From assembly GCA_016220085.1 (NCBI GenBank), contig JACRIN010000109.1, forward strand, positions 59,157 through 123,156: 64,000 nucleotides of DNA, written 5' to 3'. Of this stretch, positions 34,783 to 42,926 are shown in pieces. The translations under genes and the position numbers were made by a program. How positions within the stretch are numbered: position 1 is the first letter of the stretch; every line of letters starts with the position of its first letter. The stretch comes from Planctomycetota bacterium. Lineage in GTDB: Bacteria > Planctomycetota > UBA1135 > GCA-002686595. The notes under the pieces are model-generated. The model did no database searches and was not told the DNA's origin. It saw only the letters and a program-made list of their open reading frames with translations.

Positions 34783-36308
34783 AGTTGTCCCTGCGCAAGC
34801 GAGTCCTGCTGCTGCTCGTCGCGATCAACGCGGCGGTGGCCGCGCTTCTGTTCGGGTACTTCACGCCGGAGGTCGCGAAGAGCTACGAGGCCGGCGCGCT
34901 CTCGGTGGGCGAGGACCTCGTGTACGCGATCCGCGGCACCATCGACCCGAAGGGCTCGGTCAACGCGGCGCGCATCCTTTCGTGGCCGAACTGGTCGCAG
35001 TTCGCCGACGCGATCCTCGTCGACGCGAACTTCGAGCAGACCTCCGAAGGCTGGCGGCCGCGCGGCGTCGCGCTGAATCCGCTCGGCGCGGCGCGGCGCG
35101 GCGCGGTCTTCGATCTCGATCGCATCCACGAACCACTCTCGCGCGCCGCGCGAACCGGCGAGGTCGTCGCGGCGGTCGCCGACGGACGGGTGGTGCCGAT
35201 CCAATACCCGGGCGGCACGTGGGGCGCGTGTTGGTATCGCGTGCGCACCGGCAGGAGCACGCTCGAGCTCCTCTTGCGCTATTTCCTGCCGGGTTTCGTG
35301 CTCTCGACGATCCTGATCTCGGCGGGGACGTACTTCGTGCTCTCGCGGTTCGTCATCGTGCCGGTCGAGAGCCTCGCCGGCGCGGCGCGCTCGATCGCGC
35401 GGGGCGATTTCTCCGTGAGGCTGTCGAATCCGCCCGCGCAGGACGAATTCGGCGAGCTGTTCGGGACCTTCAACGCGATGACCGATCGCGTCGAGGGCTT
35501 CAATCGCACGCTCGCCGCCGAAGTCGCGCGCGCGCGCGCCGAAGCGGAGCAAGCGACGTCGGCCGCGATGAAGGAGCGTCGGCTCGCGGCGATGGGTGAG
35601 CTCGCCGCCGGCATCGCGCACGAGATCAACAATCCGCTCGGCGGTTTGCAGAACGCGGTCGAGGTGCTCGCCGAGGAGCGCTTGCCGCCCGAGAAGCGAG
35701 CGCAGTACTACAAGCTGCTCTCCGGCGGCCTGGAGCGCATTCGCTTGACGGTCGGACGACTCTTGCGCTTCACGCCGCGCGCCGGGCAGGAGACCGTGTT
35801 CTCGCTCGCCGAGCCGGTGGTCGACGCGATCCAGTTGGTCACGTATCGCGCGGGCCGCGCGCGAGTCGACCTGAAGCTCGCGGACGCCGCCGGCACCGGT
35901 CCCGCGGACGAGGTCGCCGCGCGCTGGGCGAGCCTGCCGCCGCAGAAGGGCGAGCGACACGAGGTCGCGCAGGGCGTGCTCAATCTGTTGGTCAACGCGC
36001 TGGATGCGTTGGAAGAGCGCGACACACCCGACAAGACGATCGAAGTCCGGCTGACGCTGGAAGGCGGGCGGCTGCGACTGGACGTCCGCGACAACGGACC
36101 CGGCGTTCCGGCGGAAGCTCTCGCGCGCGCGTCGGACCTCTTCTTCACCACCAAAGCACCCGGCAAGGGCACTGGGCTCGGCCTCGCGATCGTCCATGGC
36201 ATCGCGGCGCGCCACGGCGGCGAGCTGCGGCTCGAGAGCTCCCCTGGCCAGGGCTTCCGCGCGACGCTCTACTTCCCGGTGGCGCAGTCTCCGCGCGCCG
36301 AACCTTGA
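34779..36308 (+). CDS. Two-component sensor histidine kinase
   Basis: 509 residues from a GTG. Membrane segments at about 8-27 and 165-185 bracket a sensing domain. A HAMP linker (SRFVIVPVESLAGAARSIARGDFSVRL, about 188-214) leads to a coiled coil, then the HisKA box AAGIAHEINNPLGGLQNA (about 286-303, phospho-His in HE-N). The ATPase domain has N box LLVNALDAL, G1 DVRDNGPGV, F box FFTTK and G2 KGTGLGLAIV. The family phosphorylates a response regulator, but none is encoded next to it. The TTGA overlap with the next gene links it to two DUF21-CBS proteins. Confidence 0.92.
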   Translation: MKLSLRKRVLLLLVAINAAVAALLFGYFTPEVAKSYEAGALSVGEDLVYAIRGTIDPKGSVNAARILSWPNWSQFADAILVDANFEQTSEGWRPRGVALNPLGAARRGAVFDLDRIHEPLSRAARTGEVVAAVADGRVVPIQYPGGTWGACWYRVRTGRSTLELLLRYFLPGFVLSTILISAGTYFVLSRFVIVPVESLAGAARSIARGDFSVRLSNPPAQDEFGELFGTFNAMTDRVEGFNRTLAAEVARARAEAEQATSAAMKERRLAAMGELAAGIAHEINNPLGGLQNAVEVLAEERLPPEKRAQYYKLLSGGLERIRLTVGRLLRFTPRAGQETVFSLAEPVVDAIQLVTYRAGRARVDLKLADAAGTGPADEVAARWASLPPQKGERHEVAQGVLNLLVNALDALEERDTPDKTIEVRLTLEGGRLRLDVRDNGPGVPAEALARASDLFFTTKAPGKGTGLGLAIVHGIAARHGGELRLESSPGQGFRATLYFPVAQSPRAEP

Positions 36309-37549
36309 TCCACGCTTCGCCCTTCCTCGTAGGCGTGCTCGTGCTGCTGCTCGCGTGCTCGGCGATCGCGAGCGCGTCCGAGACCGCGCTGTTCAGCTTG
36401 AGCGACAAGGACCGCCGCAAGGCTGGCGAGCGCGTCGAGTCGTTGCTACGCGATCCGCGCGCTCTCTTGATCGCGATCCTGTTCACCAATCTGTTGGTGA
36501 ACCTGATGTTCTTCGCGTTCGCGAGCAACGTCGAGGGCGGCGAGGAGGGTTGGAAGGAGCTCGTCCGCGATCTCGTCACGGTGTTCGCCGTGTTGACGAT
36601 CGGCGAGGTGTTGCCGAAGACCCTCGCGCTGCGCGCGCGCATCCCGCTCGCGCGCGTCGCCGCCGTGCCGTTCGGCGCGCTGACCGCGGCTCTGCGGCCG
36701 CTGATCCGGCTCGTAGCGTGGGCGATCGAGGTCGCGTACCGTGCGCTCGGCGAGGCCGGGCGCGAAGAAGCCGGGATTCGCTCGGAGGACCTCGAGAAGG
36801 CGCTCGAGAAGAGCGTCGAACGCGGGCTCTTGCACGATTCCGAGGCGGAGATCCTGTCCGGCATCGTCGGGCTGCAGAACGTCCGCGTGCGCGAGATCAT
36901 GACGCCGCGCGTCGACATGCTCTTCCTCGATCGCAACGCCGCCGATCGGCGAGCGATCCTCGAGAAGGCGCTGGAGCGCAAGGAGCCGTGGATCCTGGTC
37001 GTCGACGAGCATCCCGACAAAGTGCTCGGTCGCGTGCGTTTGCGCGACCTCGTGAAGGATCCCGGGCGTCCGCTCGAGGAGATCTTGACGCCGGTGCGCT
37101 TCGTGCCCGAGGTCGCGAGCGCGCTCGCCGCGCTGCACGACTTGCGCGACTCGCACGTCGCGCAAGCGGTCGCGGTCGACGAGTGGGGCGGCACTGCGGG
37201 GCTCGTCACGCTCGAGAACATCATGGAAGAGGTCGTCGGCGACCTGCGCGTCGAAGGGGAGACGCCGGAGCGCGCGGTCGTGCCGCTTGGCCCCGGGCAC
37301 TTCCGCGTCGTCGGCGACTTGCCGATCCGCGAGTGGAACGAACACTTCGGCCGGCGCGTCGTCGCGACCGAGTTCGAAACCGTCGCCGGGCTGGTCGGCG
37401 CGTTGCTCGGCCGGATCCCGCGCGTCGGCGACGAAGTGCGCAGCGGCGGGCTCGTGCTCGCGGTGCACAAGATCCAGCGTCGGCGCATCATCGAGGTCGA
37501 CATCCGCGTCGACGCCGCCGCTCCCGCGCGCGAGGAGGCACGGCCGTGA
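36305..37549 (+). CDS. CNNM/CorC-type DUF21-CBS membrane protein (first)
   Basis: 414 residues from a TTG in a 4-base overlap. An N-terminal DUF21 membrane domain (segments around 8-28, 55-75, 88-108 and 118-140) has SASETALFSLS at about 23-33 and IGEVLPKT. Two CBS domains follow (REIMTPRVDMLFLD, then AVDEWGGTAGLVTLENIMEEVVGDL), and a C-terminal CorC_HlyC domain (from about 325). Relatives are linked with magnesium or cobalt export. It is paired with a second family member 3 bases on. Confidence 0.9.
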   Translation: MIHASPFLVGVLVLLLACSAIASASETALFSLSDKDRRKAGERVESLLRDPRALLIAILFTNLLVNLMFFAFASNVEGGEEGWKELVRDLVTVFAVLTIGEVLPKTLALRARIPLARVAAVPFGALTAALRPLIRLVAWAIEVAYRALGEAGREEAGIRSEDLEKALEKSVERGLLHDSEAEILSGIVGLQNVRVREIMTPRVDMLFLDRNAADRRAILEKALERKEPWILVVDEHPDKVLGRVRLRDLVKDPGRPLEEILTPVRFVPEVASALAALHDLRDSHVAQAVAVDEWGGTAGLVTLENIMEEVVGDLRVEGETPERAVVPLGPGHFRVVGDLPIREWNEHFGRRVVATEFETVAGLVGALLGRIPRVGDEVRSGGLVLAVHKIQRRRIIEVDIRVDAAAPAREEARP

Positions 37550-38514
37550 CCGAGCTCGCGCTGCTCGCCGCACTCTGCGTGTGCGTGTTCGTGTCGGCGG
37601 TGCTCTCGGGCGCCGAGACCGGCCTCTACGCTCTCTCCCGCACCCGCGTCGAGGCCGAAGCTCGCGCCGGCGCCCGAAGCGCGCGCTGGATCGAGTTCCT
37701 GTTGCGCGACGACGCGCGGCTCTTGATCACGCTGCTGTTCGCGACCGCGCTGGTCGACGAAGCCGCGACTTCGGCCGGGCTGCTCTTGTTCGAGCCGCTC
37801 GGCCTGCCCGGCGCGTGGCACGAGGTCGTCGTGTCGCTCGCGCTGACCCCGGTGCTGCTCTTCTTCGGCGGAATCCTGCCGAAGGACCTGTTCCGTCGCA
37901 GGCCGCACGCGCTGGTCGGGCGGGTCGCGCCGGCGGTCGCGGGCATCAACGTCCTCCTGCTGCCGTTCGTGTGGCCGCTGCGGGTCGCGGTCGGAGCGCT
38001 GTTCAAGGCGATGTCGCTCCACGAGCACGAACTCGCCCGCGTCAGCGGCCGCGAAGCGGTGATCGAGCTCCTCCGCGAGCGCGACGAGGAGCTCACGCCG
38101 GAGCTCGAGCGCATGGCTCGCAAGGTGCTCGAACTGCGGTCGGTGCCGGTCGAGCAGGTAATGGTGCCCTGGAAGAAGGTCGACGTCGTCCGCGCCGAGT
38201 CCGGGCCGGCGGAGCTGCGGGGACGGCTCGAGCGATCCGGCTATTCGCGCCTGCCGGTGGTCGAGGACGGCGGTGCGGTCGTCGGCTACGTCCACCAGCT
38301 CGAAGTGCTCGCCGCCGGCACCTCCGCGGGCGTCCAGGAGCACCTGCGGCCGCTGACCGCGCTGCCGCCGGGGCTGTCGATCGACCGGGCGCTGGCGCGC
38401 CTGCGCAAGAGCGGCCAGCGCATGGCGGTGGTCGGCACCCTCGGCCGGCCGCTCGGGCTCGTGACGCTCAAGGACCTGGTCGAGGAGATCTCCGGAGAGC
38501 TGTACCGCTGGTGA
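37546..38514 (+). CDS. CNNM/CorC-type DUF21-CBS membrane protein (second, shorter)
   Basis: 322 residues from a GTG overlapping the previous stop. DUF21 segments at about 4-24, 58-80, 88-110 and 118-140 carry SGAETGLYALSRTR and GGILPKDLF. CBS pair: PVEQVMVPWKKVDVVRAE and MAVVGTLGRPLGLVTLKDLVEEISGELY. The CorC_HlyC domain of the first copy is absent, so the two may form a heteromer. This tandem pairing of a long and a short form recurs in several bacteria. Confidence 0.88.
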   Translation: MTELALLAALCVCVFVSAVLSGAETGLYALSRTRVEAEARAGARSARWIEFLLRDDARLLITLLFATALVDEAATSAGLLLFEPLGLPGAWHEVVVSLALTPVLLFFGGILPKDLFRRRPHALVGRVAPAVAGINVLLLPFVWPLRVAVGALFKAMSLHEHELARVSGREAVIELLRERDEELTPELERMARKVLELRSVPVEQVMVPWKKVDVVRAESGPAELRGRLERSGYSRLPVVEDGGAVVGYVHQLEVLAAGTSAGVQEHLRPLTALPPGLSIDRALARLRKSGQRMAVVGTLGRPLGLVTLKDLVEEISGELYRW

Positions 38515-38592
38515 GCCTCCTTTTGGCAACCGAGGCGGGCCGCTAGGATAGTCACCCCCGGAACGCCGGACGCCGAACCCGAAACCACGCGC

Positions 38593-39066
38593 ATGCAGAA
38601 GAGCTCCTTGTACGACACGCACGGTTGGCTGCTGGCCGCCGGAGTGCTGCTCGCCGCCGTCGGACTTTGGCGCGCGCCGGCGCAGGGCTCGGGCGGTTCG
38701 ACCGGCGAGCAAGGCGAGGAGACGCAAACGCTCCCGCCGATCGCGATGGCCGCGACCGCCGACTCGAACAACCGCATGATCGCGGTCACCGGTACCGACA
38801 TCACCGGCGCCTCGATCCTGTACGTGGTCGACACCGTTTCGTACCAGCTCGCCGTCTACCAGGCGGTCGGCGGCAGCGAGTCGTCGCAGGGCGTCAAGCT
38901 CGTCGGCGCGCGCCGCATCGACCTCGACTTCAAGGTCGACGGCTACAAGGACCGCTCGCAGTTCACGTACAAGAAGCTCCGCGAGGAGTTCGACAAGCAA
39001 GAGCGCGAGAACGCCGCGACGTCCAACGGCGGCGCGAACCTCTCCGCCGATCCCACGAATCAGTGA
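38593..39066 (+). CDS. Hypothetical membrane-anchored protein
   Basis: 157 residues with an N-terminal hydrophobic anchor (WLLAAGVLLAAVGLW, about 12-26), a Gly/Ser/Glu linker, then a compact beta-rich domain (about 50-130; IAMAATADSNNRMIAVTGTDITG, SILYVVDTVSYQLAVYQ, GARRIDLDFKVDGYKDRSQ) and a charged tail. Not a recognised family; similar small proteins are annotated as hypothetical in planctomycetes. It is about 80 bases after the DUF21-CBS pair. Confidence 0.6.
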   Translation: MQKSSLYDTHGWLLAAGVLLAAVGLWRAPAQGSGGSTGEQGEETQTLPPIAMAATADSNNRMIAVTGTDITGASILYVVDTVSYQLAVYQAVGGSESSQGVKLVGARRIDLDFKVDGYKDRSQFTYKKLREEFDKQERENAATSNGGANLSADPTNQ

Positions 39067-39159
39067 CGCGGTAGCGCGTCGCACGACCGCGAAACCACCC
39101 CGCTTTCGCGTCTCACCCTCCAAGCCCCCATCCATACGCCGACCAGGAGATCCCCGAAC

Positions 39160-39729
39160 GTGGCCGAGAAGGAGTTCTACAGTTTCGAAGAAGCCCTGAA
39201 GGAGCTGCGCCTCAAGGAAGAGGAGCTGAAGCGCCTGGTTTCCGAAGGTGAGATCCGCGCGTTCCGCGAAGGCGAGACGATGAAGCTCCGCAAGGCGGAC
39301 GTCGAAAGCCTGCGCCAGGAGCTCTCCGGCGGCGAAGTGGTCGAACTCGGCGGAACGACCGAGGAACTCGTCTTCGAAGACGACACCGAGATGGACGCCG
39401 GGATGAAGACCGAGGAGATCTCGGAGGCGGACACCATCCTCGAGGAAGACGTCGAAGAGGTGAGAGAGGTCGCTCTCGACGAGGACGCGGCCGAGGAAGC
39501 GGCGGAAGAGCCCGCGGAAGGGCGCGGCGACGACGAGGACGACGAGCCGATCGCCGTCGCGGCGGTCGAAGCCGAGGAAGGCGTGCCCGAGGGCATGTTG
39601 GTTCGGTCGCTCGTTCTCGTGACGACGTTGATCGCGCTGCTGACCACGCCGGTGATCGCGTCGCTCTCGACCGGCGCCCACACCGACATCGCGGTCGGCA
39701 TCGCCCGTCTCTTCGGCGCGATGAAGTAA
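39160..39729 (+). CDS. HTH-acidic linker-TM protein (membrane-anchored excisionase-like HTH)
   Basis: 189 residues from a GTG with CAGGAGAT upstream. Residues 1-50 look like an excisionase/MerR-type winged helix: YSFEEALKELRLKEEELKRLVSEGEIRAFREGETMKLRKADVESL. Then about 80 very acidic residues (Glu/Asp runs) and one membrane segment (about 150-170, SLVLVTTLIALLTTPVIAS). The HTH would thus be held at the membrane. DNA binding is inferred from pattern; the acidic linker is seen directly. It is followed by a spacer with its own promoter for the ompA-like gene. Confidence 0.65.
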   Translation: MAEKEFYSFEEALKELRLKEEELKRLVSEGEIRAFREGETMKLRKADVESLRQELSGGEVVELGGTTEELVFEDDTEMDAGMKTEEISEADTILEEDVEEVREVALDEDAAEEAAEEPAEGRGDDEDDEPIAVAAVEAEEGVPEGMLVRSLVLVTTLIALLTTPVIASLSTGAHTDIAVGIARLFGAMK

Positions 39730-39762
39730 CGCCGCGGCTAGAGAGAAAGTCGCATCTCGCCT

Positions 39763-39791
39763 TTGGAGCGCGACGGCCCGGCCGCTACTCT
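39763..39791 (+). promoter_or_regulatory. Likely promoter of the OmpA-lipoprotein gene
   Basis: TTGGAG (39763-39768) and TACTCT (39786-39791) are 17 bases apart, about 155 bases before the ATG at 39946. Confidence 0.4.
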
Positions 39792-39945
39792 CTGCGTCCG
39801 GGTACGCGCACGCTTCGACGTTTCAGCGTCGTTGTCGTTGCACGCGGCCCGCCAACCGTTCGCGTGCGCGCGGTGCGCGTGCACGACTTTCGAAATCCGG
39901 GGAGTTGGGGGAGCCCCGTTCACCCCCAAGTGAGGTTCGTCAGGG

Positions 39946-40731
39946 ATGTTCGATCAAAAGCTCTACGGTGCGCGCCGTTCGACGTTCGCGCCCGCCATCG
40001 CCTTGTCCTTCGCCGTGCTGGTTTCCGGCGCGTGCGTTTCGCAGCAGAAGTACGACGAGACCCAGCTCGCCGCCAAGCACTACCAGAAGACGTCGTTCGA
40101 CTACGAGCGCCAGATCGCCGCGCTCGAAACCGAAGCCGCGTCGCTTCGTCGCCAGCTCAAGGCGGGCGAGACCAACGTGCAGAGCGCGAGCGCGGACCTC
40201 GACGAGCGTCTGCGTTCGCTCAACGAGAAGATCGCCGAGCTCGGCGCGAACCCCGGTGACATCACCAAGTTCCGCGTCGACGGCGGCTACGTGTACCAAG
40301 TCAAGGAGGCGATCCTGTTCGCGCTCGGCTCCTCCGACCTCAGCGAAGATGGACGCAAGGCGCTCGTCGAGACCGTCGCTCCGGACATCAACAGCCGCGC
40401 GCACGGCCGCATCTACGTCCGCGGACACACCGACAGCGTGCCGGTGAAGAAGCCCGAGACGCTCGCCAAGTTCCCGCACGGCAACCTGCAACTGTCGTCC
40501 GCACGCGCGGTCGAGGTCGCGGCACTGCTGATCGAGAAGGGCAAGGTTGCCAACGACCGCGTCGTCGTGATGGGCTTCGGTCCATCCGACCCGGTCGCGG
40601 CGAACGACACCGCGGAGAACCGCCAGAAGAACCGTCGCGTCGAGATCTTCGTTTCCGACGAGGGGATCGACGCGCAGCCGATGGCGAAGCCCGCCGAGGC
40701 GAGCACCGAGCTGACCGACGACGTCAAGTAG
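39946..40731 (+). CDS. OmpA-family peptidoglycan-associated lipoprotein
   Basis: 261 residues. Signal with lipobox VSGAC (about 27-31), a coiled-coil stretch (about 40-100), then an OmpA_C domain (about 115-240): VYQVKEAILFALGSSDLSEDGRKAL, IYVRGHTDSVPV, LSSARAVEVAALLIEKG, VMGFGPSDPVAANDTAENRQKNRRVEIFV. The Asp and Arg of TD and NRRVEI bind diaminopimelate in family members. It likely links the outer membrane to the wall, showing a Gram-negative type envelope. Confidence 0.92.
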   Translation: MFDQKLYGARRSTFAPAIALSFAVLVSGACVSQQKYDETQLAAKHYQKTSFDYERQIAALETEAASLRRQLKAGETNVQSASADLDERLRSLNEKIAELGANPGDITKFRVDGGYVYQVKEAILFALGSSDLSEDGRKALVETVAPDINSRAHGRIYVRGHTDSVPVKKPETLAKFPHGNLQLSSARAVEVAALLIEKGKVANDRVVVMGFGPSDPVAANDTAENRQKNRRVEIFVSDEGIDAQPMAKPAEASTELTDDVK

Positions 40732-40753
40732 TCCCGTCACGTCGCGCGGCCTG

Positions 40754-41710
40754 ATGACCAGCGTGCGCGCCCGAGTTTCCGATGCACGCCGCCTCCTCGC
40801 TTCGTCGAGGGTGCGGCGTGCTCTCGTCGCGAGTGCGCTCGTCGGCCTGGTCGCGTACACCGGTTCGTGCGACGGAGGAAGCGACGAGGCGGAGCAGTCG
40901 CTGCGCGACCTCGAGCGTTTGACCTTCGTGCCCGCCGGCCGCGTCCCCGCCGCGAACGCGAGCGTCTTCGAGGATCTCTTGGTCGACGAGTTCGAGGTCA
41001 CCCGCGCGTCGTGGCGGACATTCCTCGCGGAGACCGGCCTCGCGGCGACCGACGAGTGGCGCGCGAAGCTCGCGCAGTGGCCGCTCGAAACGGGCGATTG
41101 GCCCGCGAGCTCGATGACCTGCGACGAGGCGGAGCGCTTCGCGAACACGCGCGGCATGCGCTTGCCGACCTCGATCGAATGGCTGGCGATCGCCGCGGGA
41201 CCGCAGGGCCGGCTCTATCCGTGGGGTGACACGCGCTTCGATTCGGTCGCGAACACGCTCGAGCTCGGTCTCCTGCGTCCGCTGCCCGTCGGCGCGTTCG
41301 AATCCGGCAAGACGCCCGCCGGCGCGTACGACGTCGTCGGCAATGTGTGGGAGTGGTGCTCGGACGCGCTGAACACGCTCTCGGACGAGAGCGGCAAACG
41401 CTGTGCGTTCGGCGGCTCGTACCTCTACTTCACGCGGCCGATCTACAGCCACGCGGGGTCGGAGTACTACTCGCTCTCGCTCGATCCGTCGTTCCGTGCG
41501 GATGACATCGGCTTGCGCACGGTGGTCTCCGCGCGCGAGTACCTGTGGCGCGAGGCGGTTCGGTGGGGAGATGGCCCCGCGACTCGCGCTCGCCTCCAGC
41601 GCGTGGGCGAGCGCTTCGGTCCCGCCTCGGTCGAGCTGCTCGACGAACTCGCGGCTCGCCCCGGAGCGCCGCGCACGTTCGCGTCGCTGATCGAAGGGGC
41701 GCGCCCGTGA
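40754..41710 (+). CDS. Sulfatase-modifying-factor (FGE-like) lipoprotein
   Basis: 318 residues. An Arg-rich N-terminus, a hydrophobic stretch and TGSC at about 36-39 make a likely lipobox. The rest is the FGE-sulfatase/C-lectin fold: FVPAGRVPAANASVFEDLLVDEFEVTRASW (about 57-86), LPTSIEWLAIA, YPWGDTRFDSVAN, YDVVGNVWEWCSDAL and FRADDIGLRTV. Such domains oxidise Cys to formylglycine in true FGE, but many are structural. Catalytic cysteines could not be assigned. Its stop overlaps ksgA by 4 bases. Confidence 0.8.
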   Translation: MTSVRARVSDARRLLASSRVRRALVASALVGLVAYTGSCDGGSDEAEQSLRDLERLTFVPAGRVPAANASVFEDLLVDEFEVTRASWRTFLAETGLAATDEWRAKLAQWPLETGDWPASSMTCDEAERFANTRGMRLPTSIEWLAIAAGPQGRLYPWGDTRFDSVANTLELGLLRPLPVGAFESGKTPAGAYDVVGNVWEWCSDALNTLSDESGKRCAFGGSYLYFTRPIYSHAGSEYYSLSLDPSFRADDIGLRTVVSAREYLWREAVRWGDGPATRARLQRVGERFGPASVELLDELAARPGAPRTFASLIEGARP

Positions 41711-42657
41711 GCACTCCGAGCACCGACCGTCCGAATTGGTCGCTCGTCGAGCGCGAACTGCTCGGCGGCGGCTTCCATCCGTCGCGCCGGCTCGGCCAGA
41801 ACTTCCTGCGCGACCCGCGCGCGATCGAGTCGGTGGTCGCGGCAGCGGAGCTCGCGCCCGGCGCGCGCGTCCTCGAAGTCGGACCCGGCTACGGCGTGCT
41901 CTCGTACGAGCTCGCTGCGCGCGGCTGCGAGCTGGTCGCCGTCGAGATCGACCCGCGGCTCGCCGAGCTCTCCGAGCGGATCCTCGCTCCGTTCCCCGCC
42001 GCGCGCGTCGTGCGGAGCGACGCGCTCGGAGGCAAGCACGCGCTCGCCGAGCCGTTGCTCGCGGCGGTCGCCGCGTGGAGCGATTGGTCGCTGGTCGCGA
42101 ACCTGCCTTACTCGGTCGCTTCGCCGTTGATCGCCTTGGTCGCCCGGCTGCCGGCGCCGCCGCGGCGCATCGTCGCGACCGTGCAGCTCGAGGTCGCGGA
42201 ACGCTTGCTCGCTCCGCCGGGCGGGGGGGACTTCGGGCCGCTGTCGGTGCGGGTCCAGCTCGCGTATCGCGGCGAGCTCGTCCGACGGATCGGGCCTGGC
42301 GCGTTCTCCCCGCGCCCGGAAGTCGACAGCGGGATCGTGTGCCTCGACCTTCGCCAGGATCGGCCCGCCGCCGCCGACTGGCCGCCGCTCGATCGCTTGG
42401 TCGACGTGCTCTTCCAACAGCGCCGCAAGTCGGTGCTCGGCGTGCTTCGCGCCGAGCTCGGGGGCGCCGACGCAGCCCGCGCGCTGCTGCTCGCCCACGA
42501 CGTGGCGCCGGAGCTTCGGCCGGAGAAACTCGCGCCCGAGCGCTTCCTCGCGCTCGCTCGGGATCGCCGGTGGCGCGCCCACTTCGAGGGCTCGCCGTCC
42601 GCGGAGGCGGCCGAGGCCACGGGGAGGGCTGGTCGGGGACCTGATCGGTCGGATTGA
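41707..42657 (+). CDS. ksgA: 16S rRNA (adenine1518/1519-N6) dimethyltransferase KsgA
   Basis: 316 residues from a GTG that overlaps the upstream stop. It dimethylates A1518 and A1519 of 16S rRNA, using SAM, late in 30S assembly. Motifs: RRLGQNFLRDPRAI (about 22-35), LEVGPGYGVLSYELA (about 56-70), VAVEIDPRLAEL, and the catalytic NLPYSVASPLI (about 131-141). The C-terminal helical domain is complete, with a short Glu/Ala tail. Upstream coupling suggests shared control with the lipoprotein gene. Confidence 0.93.
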   Translation: MSTPSTDRPNWSLVERELLGGGFHPSRRLGQNFLRDPRAIESVVAAAELAPGARVLEVGPGYGVLSYELAARGCELVAVEIDPRLAELSERILAPFPAARVVRSDALGGKHALAEPLLAAVAAWSDWSLVANLPYSVASPLIALVARLPAPPRRIVATVQLEVAERLLAPPGGGDFGPLSVRVQLAYRGELVRRIGPGAFSPRPEVDSGIVCLDLRQDRPAAADWPPLDRLVDVLFQQRRKSVLGVLRAELGGADAARALLLAHDVAPELRPEKLAPERFLALARDRRWRAHFEGSPSAEAAEATGRAGRGPDRSD

Positions 42658-42687
42658 CCGCGTAGGCCCGATCGGAAGGCCTTTCTC

Positions 42688-42717
42688 TTGCCAGTTGAAA
42701 TGGCGCTGAGCTATAAG
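42688..42717 (+). promoter_or_regulatory. Likely promoter upstream of dnaG-rpoD
   Basis: TTGCCA (42688-42693) and TATAAG (42712-42717) are 18 bases apart, in one of the few AT-richer patches of the window. This predicts a leader of about 200 bases before dnaG. Confidence 0.5.
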
Positions 42718-42852
42718 CGCGGGCTTTCGCTGACCGCCCGCGTCCGCCTGCGACCCCCCTCGCGACCCGGCGGCCTTCCCAGGGGTAGTCTTGGTTCGAG
42801 TCCGCCGCCGCCTTCTCTGGAAACGATCGACCCGTTCCGGGCGGTCTTTGCG

Positions 42853-42886
42853 TTCCTCTTTAAGTAGAGGGGTTTCTTTTTTTCTT
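42853..42886 (+). terminator. Intrinsic-terminator-like hairpin with T-tract in the dnaG leader
   Basis: TTCCTCT (42853-42859) pairs with AGAGGGG (42866-42872), including two G-T pairs. A TTTCTTTTTTTCTT run (42873-42886) follows at once, 40 bases before the dnaG GTG. It is the only strong T-tract of this kind in the window. It may end ksgA transcripts or attenuate dnaG-rpoD. Confidence 0.55.
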
Positions 42887-42926
42887 CTGGGGGTCTCGCC
42901 GCCCTCCGCGCTTCAACGCCCGACCC

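Noticed and set aside
36145..39681. A 1178-residue minus-strand frame opposite the DUF21-CBS genes
   Set aside because: It mirrors well-supported plus-strand genes with clear motifs; it has only biased Arg/Ser/Asp-rich sequence.
42790..42840. T-loop-like GGTTCGAGTCC in the dnaG leader, suggesting a tRNA
   Set aside because: No acceptor, D or anticodon stems could be folded around it.
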